DNA from: Hyphomicrobiaceae bacterium
GTDB lineage: Bacteria > Pseudomonadota > Alphaproteobacteria > Rhizobiales > Hyphomicrobiaceae
DNA: 64,000 nucleotides
Direction of reading: 5' to 3'
Assembly: GCA_022844275.1 (NCBI GenBank)
Contig: JALHMB010000001.1
Span: 558,001-622,000 of the forward strand
Part shown: piece after piece, positions 8,932 through 17,533 of the stretch
Layout of the letters: each line of letters begins with the position of its first letter
How positions within the stretch are numbered: position 1 is the first letter of the stretch
Position numbers and translations under genes: made by a program
The notes under the pieces: generated by a model
Databases searched by the model: none
What the model saw: only the letters and a program-made list of their open reading frames with translations
What the model was told of the DNA's origin: nothing

Positions 8932-11034
8932 CTAGGACGCCGCCGCGACGATCGCATCGCGCGTGATGGGCAGCGTTCGGACCCGAATGCCGAGCGCCCG
9001 GTGCACCGCATTGCCGATAGCCGCTGCCGTGGGACCTGTCGCCGTCTCGCCGACACCTAAAGGCGGCAACTCCGGCCGAACGATCAGGCTCACCTTGATC
9101 TCCGGCACTTCCGAGAAGCGCAGGATCGGGTAGCCCTCCCAGTCGCGCGTCGTGACGGCATCGCCTTCGAAACTCACGCGCTCCTTGAGCGTCCAGCTTG
9201 CCGACTGAACGATCGCGCCTTCGATCTGGTTTTTGATGCCGTCGGGATTGATGGCTTCGCCAGCATCGATGGCGGCCCACGCGTGCGTCAGGCGCACGCG
9301 CTCGTCACACACGACGCGCGCCACGACCGCGCAATAGGCACTGCGGTTCTTGTACTGGCAGAAGCCGATGCCGAGCCCCTCGCCCTGGACCTGAGGTCCG
9401 GGCCAGTCCGCCATTTCCGCCGCCTTGGTGATCACCTCGACGGCCCGCGCATCTGCGAGATGTTTGATCCGCAGCGCAACGGGATCAGCGCCGATCTCCG
9501 CCGCGACATCATCCATCAGCGTCTCGATGGCGAAGATGTTCGCGTAGCCGCCAAGCGCCCGCAAGGCCGAGGTGCGATAGGGCAGGCCACGAAGAATGCG
9601 CTTCGAGACGTGGATGTTTGGGAAGGCATAGATCGGCAACGCATTGCGGTCGGCGCCGCCACCGCGCTCCAACGGGACATCGGGTGGAGATCGTTTCTCC
9701 ATGGGCGTTGCCAGACGCTCGGCAGCGACGAGATTGATCGTGCCGCCACGGCCTGGGCGCGATACGTGTGCCTGGCTCTGGGATTGAAGGGTGAATGCCG
9801 TGATGCGTCCGTCGCCATCGACCTTGACCTCGGCCTTGACGATCGCACCCGGCCCGAGCGGAGCAAGCGAGAAATCGGCTGCGCGCGACCACAACACGCG
9901 CACGGGACGCCCCGGCACTGCACGTGCGAGCATGGCCGCCTCGTAGGCAACATCATCCTGTCCGGAATGGCCGTACGTGCCGGCGCCAGGTACGTGGATC
10001 ACCACGACTTTTCCGGCATCGATGCCGAGAGCCTTCGCGATCGGCGCGCGCATATCGTGCACGGCCTGGCTGTGCGAGTAGATCTCAAGTGCATCGCCAC
10101 GCCAAATCGCAATGGCGCACGATGGCGCGATGGAAGCGTGGGCGATGTAAGGCCGCTCAATCTCGGTCTTGATGGAACGCCCACCTGCCGATGCTACATC
10201 GCTCTTCTCCATGACGAGCTCGGGCTCGGCAGCGTCGACGGCGATGGCCTCCCGCATGAGCGAGGGCACGGTGAAACCTTGCGACCACGTTGCGAGGCGC
10301 GCGGCGCGCGCAATTGCTCGCGCTGCCACATCCTCGCGGTCAGCGATGATGCCGATAAAGGAGCCGTCGCGGACCACCTGCACGCTTGGGAAGGCGCGCC
10401 TGAGCGCGTCTTCGTCGAATGTCTCGAGGCGACGGCTTGAGGCCGGCGGATCGAGCGTGCGACCATGCAGCATACCCGGCAGCTCGATGTCGTGAATGAA
10501 ACTGGCCCCGGTCGCCTTGGCCGCCAGATCGATGCGCGGCATGGAGGTGCCGACAAGCCGTCGCTCGGTCGGGCTCTTAGGCTTTGCATAATCGAGGACC
10601 GGTACTGCGAGCTCCACGGAGGACGCGAGAGACCAGTAGGTGAGGTCTGTCTCGCGACCACTCACAAAAATGCGGCCATCCTCGACGGAAAGGTTCTCGG
10701 GCGGTGTCTGCAGGAGCTTCGCGGCTTCGGCGATAAAGATCGCCCGCACTGCGGATGCCGCCAGGCGTACCGCGCGACCACCAGTCTCGATGGACAGGCT
10801 GCTCGATGTGCCCGCTTCGAGTGGTCCCAGTGCCGTGTGGCCCGCAATGAGCTCGACGCTCTCCGGCGCCACATCCATCTCGTCGGCAGCAATCTGCACG
10901 AGAGCCGTGCCGATGCCCTGCCCGATCTCGACTTTGCCGGACTTGAGGACGACGGTGCCGGTGCGCGAAAGATCGATCCAGTCGCTGCAGTGCGGATTCT
11001 CGGTCAGGCTCGGCGATGATGCGATCGTGCTCAT
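8932..11034 (-). CDS. Molybdenum hydroxylase large (molybdopterin-binding) subunit
   Basis: About 700 residues from the ATG at 11034, which overlaps the TGA of the iron-sulfur subunit gene (ATGA); the open frame before it is not coding. The protein has the blocks of the xanthine dehydrogenase/isoquinoline 1-oxidoreductase beta family: GKVEIGQGIGTALVQIAADE near the start, central molybdopterin domains, and near the C-terminus GVGETATGP containing the family's catalytic Glu. It would hydroxylate an aldehyde or N-heterocycle using water as oxygen source. No Tat signal is visible, unlike many IorB proteins. The substrate cannot be deduced. Confidence 0.85.
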   Translation of the reverse strand: MSTIASSPSLTENPHCSDWIDLSRTGTVVLKSGKVEIGQGIGTALVQIAADEMDVAPESVELIAGHTALGPLEAGTSSSLSIETGGRAVRLAASAVRAIFIAEAAKLLQTPPENLSVEDGRIFVSGRETDLTYWSLASSVELAVPVLDYAKPKSPTERRLVGTSMPRIDLAAKATGASFIHDIELPGMLHGRTLDPPASSRRLETFDEDALRRAFPSVQVVRDGSFIGIIADREDVAARAIARAARLATWSQGFTVPSLMREAIAVDAAEPELVMEKSDVASAGGRSIKTEIERPYIAHASIAPSCAIAIWRGDALEIYSHSQAVHDMRAPIAKALGIDAGKVVVIHVPGAGTYGHSGQDDVAYEAAMLARAVPGRPVRVLWSRAADFSLAPLGPGAIVKAEVKVDGDGRITAFTLQSQSQAHVSRPGRGGTINLVAAERLATPMEKRSPPDVPLERGGGADRNALPIYAFPNIHVSKRILRGLPYRTSALRALGGYANIFAIETLMDDVAAEIGADPVALRIKHLADARAVEVITKAAEMADWPGPQVQGEGLGIGFCQYKNRSAYCAVVARVVCDERVRLTHAWAAIDAGEAINPDGIKNQIEGAIVQSASWTLKERVSFEGDAVTTRDWEGYPILRFSEVPEIKVSLIVRPELPPLGVGETATGPTAAAIGNAVHRALGIRVRTLPITRDAIVAAAS

Positions 11035-11504
11035 GCGCGGGCACTCCCGGCAAGTGCCGCCCGCTCGATGGCACGCATAATTCGGACATGCGCACCGCAT
11101 CGACAGAGATGATCATCGAGCGCTGCGGATATGTCGGTCCGGCTCGGTGTTGCATTATGGTCCAGCAGCGCCTTGGCGCGCATGAGAATGCCGGCGAGAC
11201 AGTAACCGCACTGGCCTGCCTGCTCCTCGAGCACGCTGTCGATCAGGGGGTGATTGGTGCCGTTGCCGACGAGTGACTCCACGGTTTCCACGCGCTGTCC
11301 GGCGATGGAACCGATAGGTACCATGCACGCTGTCTGCGGCCGGCCGTCGATCAGCACGGTGCAGCTCATGCATTGGCCTTCGACGCAGCCTGCCCGCGTC
11401 CCCCTCAGGCCGAGGTCATTGCGAAGGACATAGAGAAGCGGCGTATCGGGCTCGACGCGAACGTCGAGCGCCTTTCCATTGACGTGCAGACTGATGACTT
11501 CCAT
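11031..11504 (-). CDS. Molybdenum hydroxylase small subunit, two [2Fe-2S] clusters
   Basis: 157 residues. The N-terminal plant-ferredoxin-like domain has the cluster cysteines GCVEGQCMSC and a later Cys near residue 60. The C-terminal helical domain has GQCGYC and CRCG for the second cluster. It passes electrons from the molybdenum subunit to an external acceptor. The gene is coupled to the large-subunit gene by a 4-base overlap. No FAD subunit gene is adjacent, so this is probably a two-subunit enzyme of the isoquinoline/nicotinate dehydrogenase type that uses a cytochrome acceptor. Confidence 0.9.
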   Translation of the reverse strand: MEVISLHVNGKALDVRVEPDTPLLYVLRNDLGLRGTRAGCVEGQCMSCTVLIDGRPQTACMVPIGSIAGQRVETVESLVGNGTNHPLIDSVLEEQAGQCGYCLAGILMRAKALLDHNATPSRTDISAALDDHLCRCGAHVRIMRAIERAALAGSARA

Positions 11505-11574
11505 TGAGCGCGCCCATCGTGGTGAATGAGATGGGACGTTAGCTCAAGTTCACGGGGTTGCGCACCAATCAAGT

Positions 11575-12123
11575 TCAGGCCAGCACAGGCCCATTGCGAA
11601 GATAGATCGTTCGGACGAGCTTGCCCGTCGACGTCCCGTCGATCGTATCCTCGAAACTCGGCAGGCTGATCCATTCGCCGGTAGGCAGGCGCCGCTCGGC
11701 AGCATGGCGACGACCGGCCGTGCTTATATCGACGCGGATGCGAATATCGCCGCGCAATGCGGCATCGATCAGCTCCACGGCCTCGCCCGCGAGCGCAAAC
11801 TCGTCGCGCCACTCGTCGAGCCACACCACATAGCGCCCACGAGCCGTCTGGATTGACATGGAGAAGCCGCCGGGCACCGTGCATCGGATGGAGATCTTAT
11901 TCTCCGTCAGAACGAGCGGGAGCTCCGGGTAGTTTTCCGCAAGATGCGCGATCTCCTTGAGGACCCGCATGTGGAAGGCCTGGCCGATCGTCGCCTCGAG
12001 CGCAGCGCGCGAGGCACACTCCGCTGTGGCCGCTGACTGGCCGGCTTGAGTTGCGCCGGCATCATCAGTCATCAGCCATTCTGCATCGCCTCGGCACTCA
12101 TAGTCGCGGGAAACGCCGCCCAT
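11575..12123 (-). CDS. Hypothetical protein upstream of the molybdenum hydroxylase genes
   Basis: 182 residues from the ATG at 12123, which is preceded by GGAGG at 5-6 bases; an earlier in-frame start lacks such a site. No signal peptide or membrane helix is seen. The C-terminal half has alternating charged and hydrophobic strands (FSMSIQTARGRYVVWLDEW), suggesting a compact alpha/beta fold. It runs in the same direction as the hydroxylase genes, 70 bases before them, so it may belong to their operon. I do not recognise the family. Confidence 0.6.
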   Translation of the reverse strand: MGGVSRDYECRGDAEWLMTDDAGATQAGQSAATAECASRAALEATIGQAFHMRVLKEIAHLAENYPELPLVLTENKISIRCTVPGGFSMSIQTARGRYVVWLDEWRDEFALAGEAVELIDAALRGDIRIRVDISTAGRRHAAERRLPTGEWISLPSFEDTIDGTSTGKLVRTIYLRNGPVLA

Positions 12124-12267
12124 TGTTGCCTCCGATCCGCCAAACCTTATCAAGGCCGAATTTAGGCGAAAGGCAATGGAGCGGTAACTGTCGCTCGCGC
12201 CAGCTGTCGCATTTGACAGGTGGCTAAATCCACTAACGCTGCAAATAGGATCGCGCTTAAGCGCTCT

Positions 12268-12966
12268 CTAGGGAACAAAAAGCTGCTGGGAAACCGCCTT
12301 TGCAACGGCCTGAGTGGTCGTTGCGCACTGCAATTTCTCGCGCGCAGCATTGAGATGAAACCGCACGGTTCGCTCGCTTATGCCGAGGATCGTACTGACT
12401 TCCCACGCCGTCTTTCCGGCCGCCATCCATCTGAGGCAGTCGATTTCCCGTGCGGAGACCATAATTCCCTTCTCGTTGCCGCGGCCGAAAATGCGCAGCA
12501 TATGTTGATGGAAATATTGCCCCAGCGCGGTGAATTCCCGCTCAATCGTCGGCTTTCGGGCCGGCCATTCCTCGATCCCCTGCTCGGGCCGAACGATCAG
12601 ACCCGCCACCTCACCGTGATGGCTGGTCAGGGCAATCGCAAGATCGCGGGTGCCGAGCTTGGGCGAGCAAGCAGGCGGATCGGAAGCCCGACGTTCATCG
12701 CCACCCGTTTCGAACAATGCCCTGAGGCCGAGACGCGCCACGTTGGCGCGCTCGCGGCTCGTTGCGTGGCGAGCCCAGGCATCTGCGTAATTGCAGTGGA
12801 TGAAGCGCTCCGTCGTGCCGCTCGATATGGGGATGTTGACTGCGACGTAGATGACGGACGACAGCGGATAGGCTTCGCGCGCGACCCGAAGGAACGCCGC
12901 TCCCTGGTTCCGCTCCTGGGCATCGGTAGTGGACACGCCCAAGTTCTGAAGAAGATCTTCGAACAT
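12268..12966 (-). CDS. LuxR-family quorum-sensing-type transcription regulator (solo)
   Basis: 232 residues. The C-terminal HTH (about 168-230) includes AAGKTAWEVSTILGISE and TVRFHLNAAREKL; the GKTxWE pattern is typical of the acyl-homoserine-lactone group of LuxR proteins. The N-terminal domain (about 15-160) is weakly similar to the autoinducer-binding fold, with NYADAW where the family has NYPxxW, but the conserved Asp-Pro pair is not evident, so the ligand may differ. No luxI gene is in the window. It is transcribed away from the type I secretion locus, and a lux-box-like dyad lies between them. Confidence 0.85.
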   Translation of the reverse strand: MFEDLLQNLGVSTTDAQERNQGAAFLRVAREAYPLSSVIYVAVNIPISSGTTERFIHCNYADAWARHATSRERANVARLGLRALFETGGDERRASDPPACSPKLGTRDLAIALTSHHGEVAGLIVRPEQGIEEWPARKPTIEREFTALGQYFHQHMLRIFGRGNEKGIMVSAREIDCLRWMAAGKTAWEVSTILGISERTVRFHLNAAREKLQCATTTQAVAKAVSQQLFVP

Positions 12967-13093
12967 CCGTACACGCTCCCACCTCTCGCTTTAGCGCGGG
13001 CGCGACTACGGCAAAATTAAAACATTCAATAAAACTCGACCGAACTCGATCGAAGCCGGAACGTCTTGAATGAGATATTTCAAACGCCGCTCG

Positions 13094-13115
13094 AAACTGT
13101 CCGATCCGACAGTTT
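13094..13115. promoter_or_regulatory. lux-box-like dyad between luxR and the secretion locus
   Basis: Perfect 8-base arms AAACTGTC and GACAGTTT around CGATCC. The inner 20 bases keep the CTG...CAG spacing of known lux and tra boxes. It is about 130 bases upstream of the LuxR start and 150 bases upstream of the first secreted-protein gene, in an A/T-richer intergenic stretch that also holds a 12-base palindrome GAACAATTGTTC at 13193-13204. Nothing else was recognised in the roughly 300 bases between the two genes. Confidence 0.6.
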
Positions 13116-13266
13116 GATGAATTCATTGGCGACCAAAATACCATTTCTGGGACGGCTATCCCTTAGGAAGCTTTTGCTGCTGCCAGAGATTCGAACAATT
13201 GTTCTTCTTCTGACAACAAAATTGAAAGGCTTCCAGTTCAACATGACAATTGAGGAGATATGCCCC

Positions 13267-13935
13267 ATGGGACAACCCATCGAGCAATACGCGCCGGCTC
13301 CTGAACCGCCTCCCGCTTCCAGCTGCGAGCCGGCAGCACCCCCTGCCTGTGAACCGGTCACGCCCCCAGAGGCGAGCCCACACGCAGAGGCGTCGGATAC
13401 ATCACTCAGCATCGACCTGACAGGCCTCCTCAGCAGTCTGTCAAATATCTCCGTCAATGGCGAAGTGGGCCTCACCTTGCCGCAGGTCAGTGTGGACCTG
13501 AGCAGCGGTGCTAGCCAGTCTGACAGCAATGGCGGTGAAGCCTGCGCGGATGACGTCTCGGGCAGCACCTCAGGCGGCATCAGCATCGATGTCGGCACTT
13601 CGGCGAGCACGGACGGGAGCGTCATGCCAATTCTCAGTCTCGACAGCGAGACGGATGGCGTCATCCACGTACCCCTGCTTGGCGAGAACGGCCTTTTTGG
13701 CGGTATCGGCGGGACCGCCGACTTCGGCAGCCTGCTGAATGCGGCCATGCTCGACGTCGGAAACGTCGACTCTATGAGCTCGGTCATCGGGGGCGACATC
13801 TACGACGGCAACGTCCCGCTCGCAGGCGACCTTTCTTCGGCACTCGGGTCAACGCTCGATCTGCTGACAACAACATCATCGCTGTTCGACGTACCTGCCC
13901 TGGACATCCTGGGTGGTGACGGACTGGACGGCTGA
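13267..13935 (+). CDS. Acidic Ser/Gly/Asp-rich protein, candidate type I secretion substrate
   Basis: 222 residues from the ATG at 13267, with GAGGAG 9 bases upstream; the frame is open back to 13066 but that part looks intergenic. A Pro/Ala/Glu-rich start (about 10-45) is followed by a low-complexity, strongly acidic region rich in Ser, Gly, Asp and Leu with almost no basic residues. The protein ends in ILGGDGLDG, which contains one RTX-like GGxGxD element. Low charge, few Cys and a position before an ABC exporter are typical of type I secretion cargo. No family recognised; function unknown. Confidence 0.65.
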   Translation: MGQPIEQYAPAPEPPPASSCEPAAPPACEPVTPPEASPHAEASDTSLSIDLTGLLSSLSNISVNGEVGLTLPQVSVDLSSGASQSDSNGGEACADDVSGSTSGGISIDVGTSASTDGSVMPILSLDSETDGVIHVPLLGENGLFGGIGGTADFGSLLNAAMLDVGNVDSMSSVIGGDIYDGNVPLAGDLSSALGSTLDLLTTTSSLFDVPALDILGGDGLDG

Positions 13936-14059
13936 ACCAATTGCACCGTCGCGCGGTGCTGCGGCACCGTGCGACGCGGCAGAAGAAAAGAACGGGGGGA
14001 AGCGCGAGCGGAGGCGACGCGATTCCTGTCGTCCTCCGTGATCTTGTGGAGGAAGGCCT

Positions 14060-15532
14060 ATGCTCAGTGGAGACCGGGGTCGCGAGCTTGCTGCCGACGC
14101 CGCCAGCCGAGGCGGTGCAGCCATACACGGCCCTCAGCGCGAGCGAGGACTCTGGAGCTTTCTGACGTGGTCGTTCTTCCTTTCCCAGCTCGCTGCCGGA
14201 AACGCCTTCGCAGCCGGCGCGGCACAAGCCGGCAGTGCGACTGACCTGAACTCTCCTGATGGCACGGCCGACGCCGGAAAGATCGGCGCCGCTCTCCTTG
14301 GAACGCCTGACGCCCGTCCGCTTGGCGACCTGGAAGCCCAATCCGCGACGACATCGTCGGCGGGAGCGCCACTACAGAACACCTCAGCGCCTGGCGACGC
14401 CAATTTGGGCGGCATCGAGCAACTCGACCTGGCGAGCGACGCAGGCATCGCTCTTGAGGTCGCGGCAATACAGGGCACAACGGGATCTGAGGCAATGCTC
14501 TCGGATGCCGCGCTACCGGCTTCGGCAAGCGAGAGCGATAGCACGATCGCGCCCGATACGCCGACGATCGTGCTGCCAGACATCGAGCTGCCACAGATCG
14601 TTGAGTTGCCTCCTGTACTCGAAACTGTCGGTGATATCGCCGACGGCCTCGGCGGGACGCTGGACAACCTCTTGACGCCGATTGCCGAAGCCGTCGAAGA
14701 CCTAGCCAGCGTTCTCGAGCCGACACTCGACAATCTCCTCGCGCCGGTCGCTGATCTCACTGCTGCTCTCGGTCCGACACTGGACGGCCTCCTGGAGCCG
14801 ACCGTCGAAACCGTCGAGGATCTGGCCACCGTTCTCGGGCCGACACTCGATCTGGCACTCGCACCCGTCGAGGCCCTCACCGATGGCCTTGCGGACGCTC
14901 TCGAGACGGCGCTCGATCCCCTGCTTGCGCCCGTGGCGAACCTGACGGACGACGTGGGCAATCTCATCGAGCCCATCGGCGGCATCGCCGGGGAGATCAT
15001 CCAACTCGCCGACCCTGTCATCGATATCGTCGAGCCACTCCTGGACCCGATCATGAATGCCGTCGAAGCCGCGCAGCCGGTCCTCGACCCCGTGCTCGAG
15101 GTTGCTGCACCCGTCGTCGATCTTCTCGAACCGACCATCGAGCCCCTGCTGCAGCCTCTGGCACCTGTCGCCGCGCCCGTGCTCGACCTCCTGCCGTTGA
15201 GCATGGGCAACGACGGCTTCCTCGGTGATCTCTTCGGTATCAATGAGCCGACCGATGCCGTCGGCTCGACCGGCACACTTGAGTTTGCCATCGATGTGGA
15301 CGCGAGCCCTCATGATCTCATCGAGGCAGGCGCCTACACGGAGTTCGGTATCGAGCTGAACCTGAACCCGATTGGCAACGAAGGTGGCACTGGCGATCTC
15401 GTCGAGCATATCGCCGAATCCGTGAGCTCCCTCGTCGACGACAGCGACGATGCGGGCAACGCGATGCCGTCGTTCCTGGGAAGCTTGCAGCACGACCTTG
15501 GCCTGCGAGGATTGGGTGAAGGGCTGATCTGA
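14060..15532 (+). CDS. Repeat-rich acidic protein, candidate type I secretion substrate
   Basis: 490 residues from the ATG at 14060, with GGAGGAAGG just upstream. A hydrophobic segment at about residues 31-50 (LWSFLTWSFFLSQLAAGNAF) precedes a long acidic part. From about residue 188 to 300 a motif of about 22 residues recurs, built around VEDLA-VLGPTLDNLLAPV. Looser EP/DP-LLDP repeats continue to about 380. The C-terminus (about 400-490) is non-repetitive and acidic. Basic residues are rare. Its stop overlaps the start of the ABC exporter gene (TGATG), so the two are co-translated. It is probably cargo of that exporter, perhaps a surface or matrix protein. Confidence 0.7.
   Translation: MLSGDRGRELAADAASRGGAAIHGPQRERGLWSFLTWSFFLSQLAAGNAFAAGAAQAGSATDLNSPDGTADAGKIGAALLGTPDARPLGDLEAQSATTSSAGAPLQNTSAPGDANLGGIEQLDLASDAGIALEVAAIQGTTGSEAMLSDAALPASASESDSTIAPDTPTIVLPDIELPQIVELPPVLETVGDIADGLGGTLDNLLTPIAEAVEDLASVLEPTLDNLLAPVADLTAALGPTLDGLLEPTVETVEDLATVLGPTLDLALAPVEALTDGLADALETALDPLLAPVANLTDDVGNLIEPIGGIAGEIIQLADPVIDIVEPLLDPIMNAVEAAQPVLDPVLEVAAPVVDLLEPTIEPLLQPLAPVAAPVLDLLPLSMGNDGFLGDLFGINEPTDAVGSTGTLEFAIDVDASPHDLIEAGAYTEFGIELNLNPIGNEGGTGDLVEHIAESVSSLVDDSDDAGNAMPSFLGSLQHDLGLRGLGEGLI
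14629..14960 (+). repeat. Degenerate tandem repeats of about 66 bases within the secreted protein gene
   Basis: Five imperfect units encode LDNLLxPxAxxVEDLAxVLxPT-like segments, one of them shortened to 18 residues. The repeats are conserved in protein sense more than in exact DNA, implying an older duplication maintained by selection. Confidence 0.6.
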
Positions 15533-17514
15533 TGGCGACCGGGGGAATATCCAACGCCGGCAATACGCCGGCCCCGGACATGCGCGGGCGTCCAGAGACG
15601 CAAGCGATCACGAGTAGGCACGAGAAGCTTGCGAGCGCCGCTGCGTCGGACCGGGAGGGGCGGTTGGCGCGCCTCCCACAACTGCCGCGCATTGCGCTGC
15701 TTGCTCAAATTGCGCAGCTTGTTCGCTGGTCGGACTGGCGCGCCAAGTGGCCATTCTTACACCAAGCAGCCGACGACGCGGTTGAGGACGCGCAAGCCAG
15801 CAGCGATCCACTGACGCGCTGGCGCGAGATCGCGCGCAGCAACCTCATAGCCGTCGGCATCTTCTCGGTGTTCGTCAACCTGCTCATGCTGACGATGCCG
15901 ATCTATCTCTTCCAGATCTCCGATCGCGTGCTCACGAGCCACAGCCTAGACACGCTGCTCATGCTGACGCTGGTCGTCATCGGCCTCATCGGCGTGCTCT
16001 CGTTGCTCGACACGCTCCGTCGGCAGGTGCTGAGCCGCCTCGCGACGCGCATGGAGACGATCCTCGGCGGCCCGATCATCGCCAGTATCATTGGGCAGGC
16101 CCCCGCGAGCGACGGCGGCAACGTCCAGCCGTTGCGCAATTTGCACCAGGTCCGTGGCTTCCTTTCCGGGCCGACCATGCTCGTGCTGTTCGATGCGCCC
16201 ATGGCGCCGCTCTATTTCGCGGCGATCTTCCTGATCCATCCGCAGCTCGGCTACCTGGTTCTGATCGCGGGCCTGCTGCTGATCGGCATCGCAGTTCTCA
16301 ATCAGCGCGCGACATCCATCCCGCTCCGGCAGGCCGGCGCGTACGGCTCGAAGGCCGATGCGCAGGCAGAATCGCTCGCCCGCAATGCCCAGGTCGTAAA
16401 CGCCATGGGCATGCTGAACGAGAGCGTAGCGCAATGGGGCCGCGAGCAGGCGGCAGCACTGACCATGCAATCCGACGCGCAGGACCGCAGTGTCTGGATC
16501 AGCGGCCTCTCGCGCTTCGTGCGCCTCATCACGCAGATCGCGATCCTCGGCTGGGGCGCCTACCTCGCACTCAACGGCCACCTCACGGGTGGCATGATGA
16601 TCGCCGCATCGATCATCGCAGGCCGCGCGCTGCAACCGCTCGAAGGCATGATCGAGGGCTGGCGCAGCGTGCTGCAGGCGTGGACGGCCTACGGCCGTAT
16701 GTGCGCCGCAGTGCAGGCCCTGCGGAATGAGCCGCCGCGCCTGAAGCTGCCTAAACCCAAAGGGCATCTCGTCGCCGACAAGCTGCTCTATCTGCCTGCC
16801 GGCACCAAGGAGCCCGTGCTCAATGGCGTGAGCTTCGAGCTGAAGCCGGGCGAGTCACTGGCGATCGTCGGGCCTTCGGGATCCGGAAAGTCGACGCTAG
16901 CGCGGATGCTGGTCGGCTGTCTGCATCCGACCGCCGGCAAGATCCGGCTCGACGCGACGGAGCTGCGCAACTGGGACCGCCGCCAGTTCGGCGAGTTCAC
17001 CGGCTACCTGCCGCAGGAGGTCGAGCTCTTTCCCGGAACGATCCGCGAGAACGTGTGCCGCATGCGCGGCGACCTGCCCGACGAGACCGTCTATCGCGCG
17101 GCTCAGCTGACGAGTGTGCACGAGATGATCTGTCATCTCCCGAGCGGCTACGAGACGGTGCTCGAGCGCAGTGGCGCGCCGCTTTCGGGTGGCCAGAAAC
17201 AGCGCATCGCACTTGCCCGCGCCTTCTTCGGCGATCCTGCCCTCGTCGTGCTTGATGAGCCGAACTCCAATCTCGATGCCGTCGGCGAGCAGGCGCTCAC
17301 CGAGGCCATGCAGCGCGCCAAGCAGAACCGCATTACCGTCGCCGTGGTCACGCAGCGCCCGGCGCTCCTCAATATCGTCGACAAGGTGCTGATCCTGCGC
17401 GGCGGCCGGGGCGACGCCTTCGGCACGCCGCATGAAGTGCTGCGCCGCCTCTATGCAGCCAAGAACCCGACGTCGCCAGCGCCAGCATCGACGCCGGCCG
17501 AGGCCGCCGAATAG
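15532..17514 (+). CDS. Type I secretion ABC transporter (PrtD/LapB-like permease-ATPase)
   Basis: 660 residues. An N-terminal extension of about 105 residues has no Cys-protease (C39) motif. It is followed by a membrane domain of about six helices (about 108-380) and an ATPase domain with GPSGSGKST near residue 446, LSGGQKQRIALARA near 555 and VVLDEPNSNLD as Walker B. This fits the HlyB/PrtD exporters that move proteins with uncleaved C-terminal signals from cytoplasm to outside. The start overlaps the stop of the upstream cargo candidate. The adaptor gene follows after 19 bases; no TolC-type gene is nearby. Confidence 0.9.
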   Translation: MATGGISNAGNTPAPDMRGRPETQAITSRHEKLASAAASDREGRLARLPQLPRIALLAQIAQLVRWSDWRAKWPFLHQAADDAVEDAQASSDPLTRWREIARSNLIAVGIFSVFVNLLMLTMPIYLFQISDRVLTSHSLDTLLMLTLVVIGLIGVLSLLDTLRRQVLSRLATRMETILGGPIIASIIGQAPASDGGNVQPLRNLHQVRGFLSGPTMLVLFDAPMAPLYFAAIFLIHPQLGYLVLIAGLLLIGIAVLNQRATSIPLRQAGAYGSKADAQAESLARNAQVVNAMGMLNESVAQWGREQAAALTMQSDAQDRSVWISGLSRFVRLITQIAILGWGAYLALNGHLTGGMMIAASIIAGRALQPLEGMIEGWRSVLQAWTAYGRMCAAVQALRNEPPRLKLPKPKGHLVADKLLYLPAGTKEPVLNGVSFELKPGESLAIVGPSGSGKSTLARMLVGCLHPTAGKIRLDATELRNWDRRQFGEFTGYLPQEVELFPGTIRENVCRMRGDLPDETVYRAAQLTSVHEMICHLPSGYETVLERSGAPLSGGQKQRIALARAFFGDPALVVLDEPNSNLDAVGEQALTEAMQRAKQNRITVAVVTQRPALLNIVDKVLILRGGRGDAFGTPHEVLRRLYAAKNPTSPAPASTPAEAAE

Positions 17515-17533
17515 AGACGGGGGAGAGCGCGCC

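Noticed and set aside
12268-12966. Complete quorum-sensing pair
   Set aside because: No acyl-homoserine-lactone synthase gene was found in the window, so only a solo LuxR is claimed.
13066-13266. Longer start for the first cargo protein
   Set aside because: This stretch is A/T-richer, holds the lux-box-like dyad and a palindrome, and the ribosome site points to the ATG at 13267.
13903-13932. RTX toxin assignment from the C-terminal GGDGLD
   Set aside because: Only one such element exists; RTX proteins have several in tandem.
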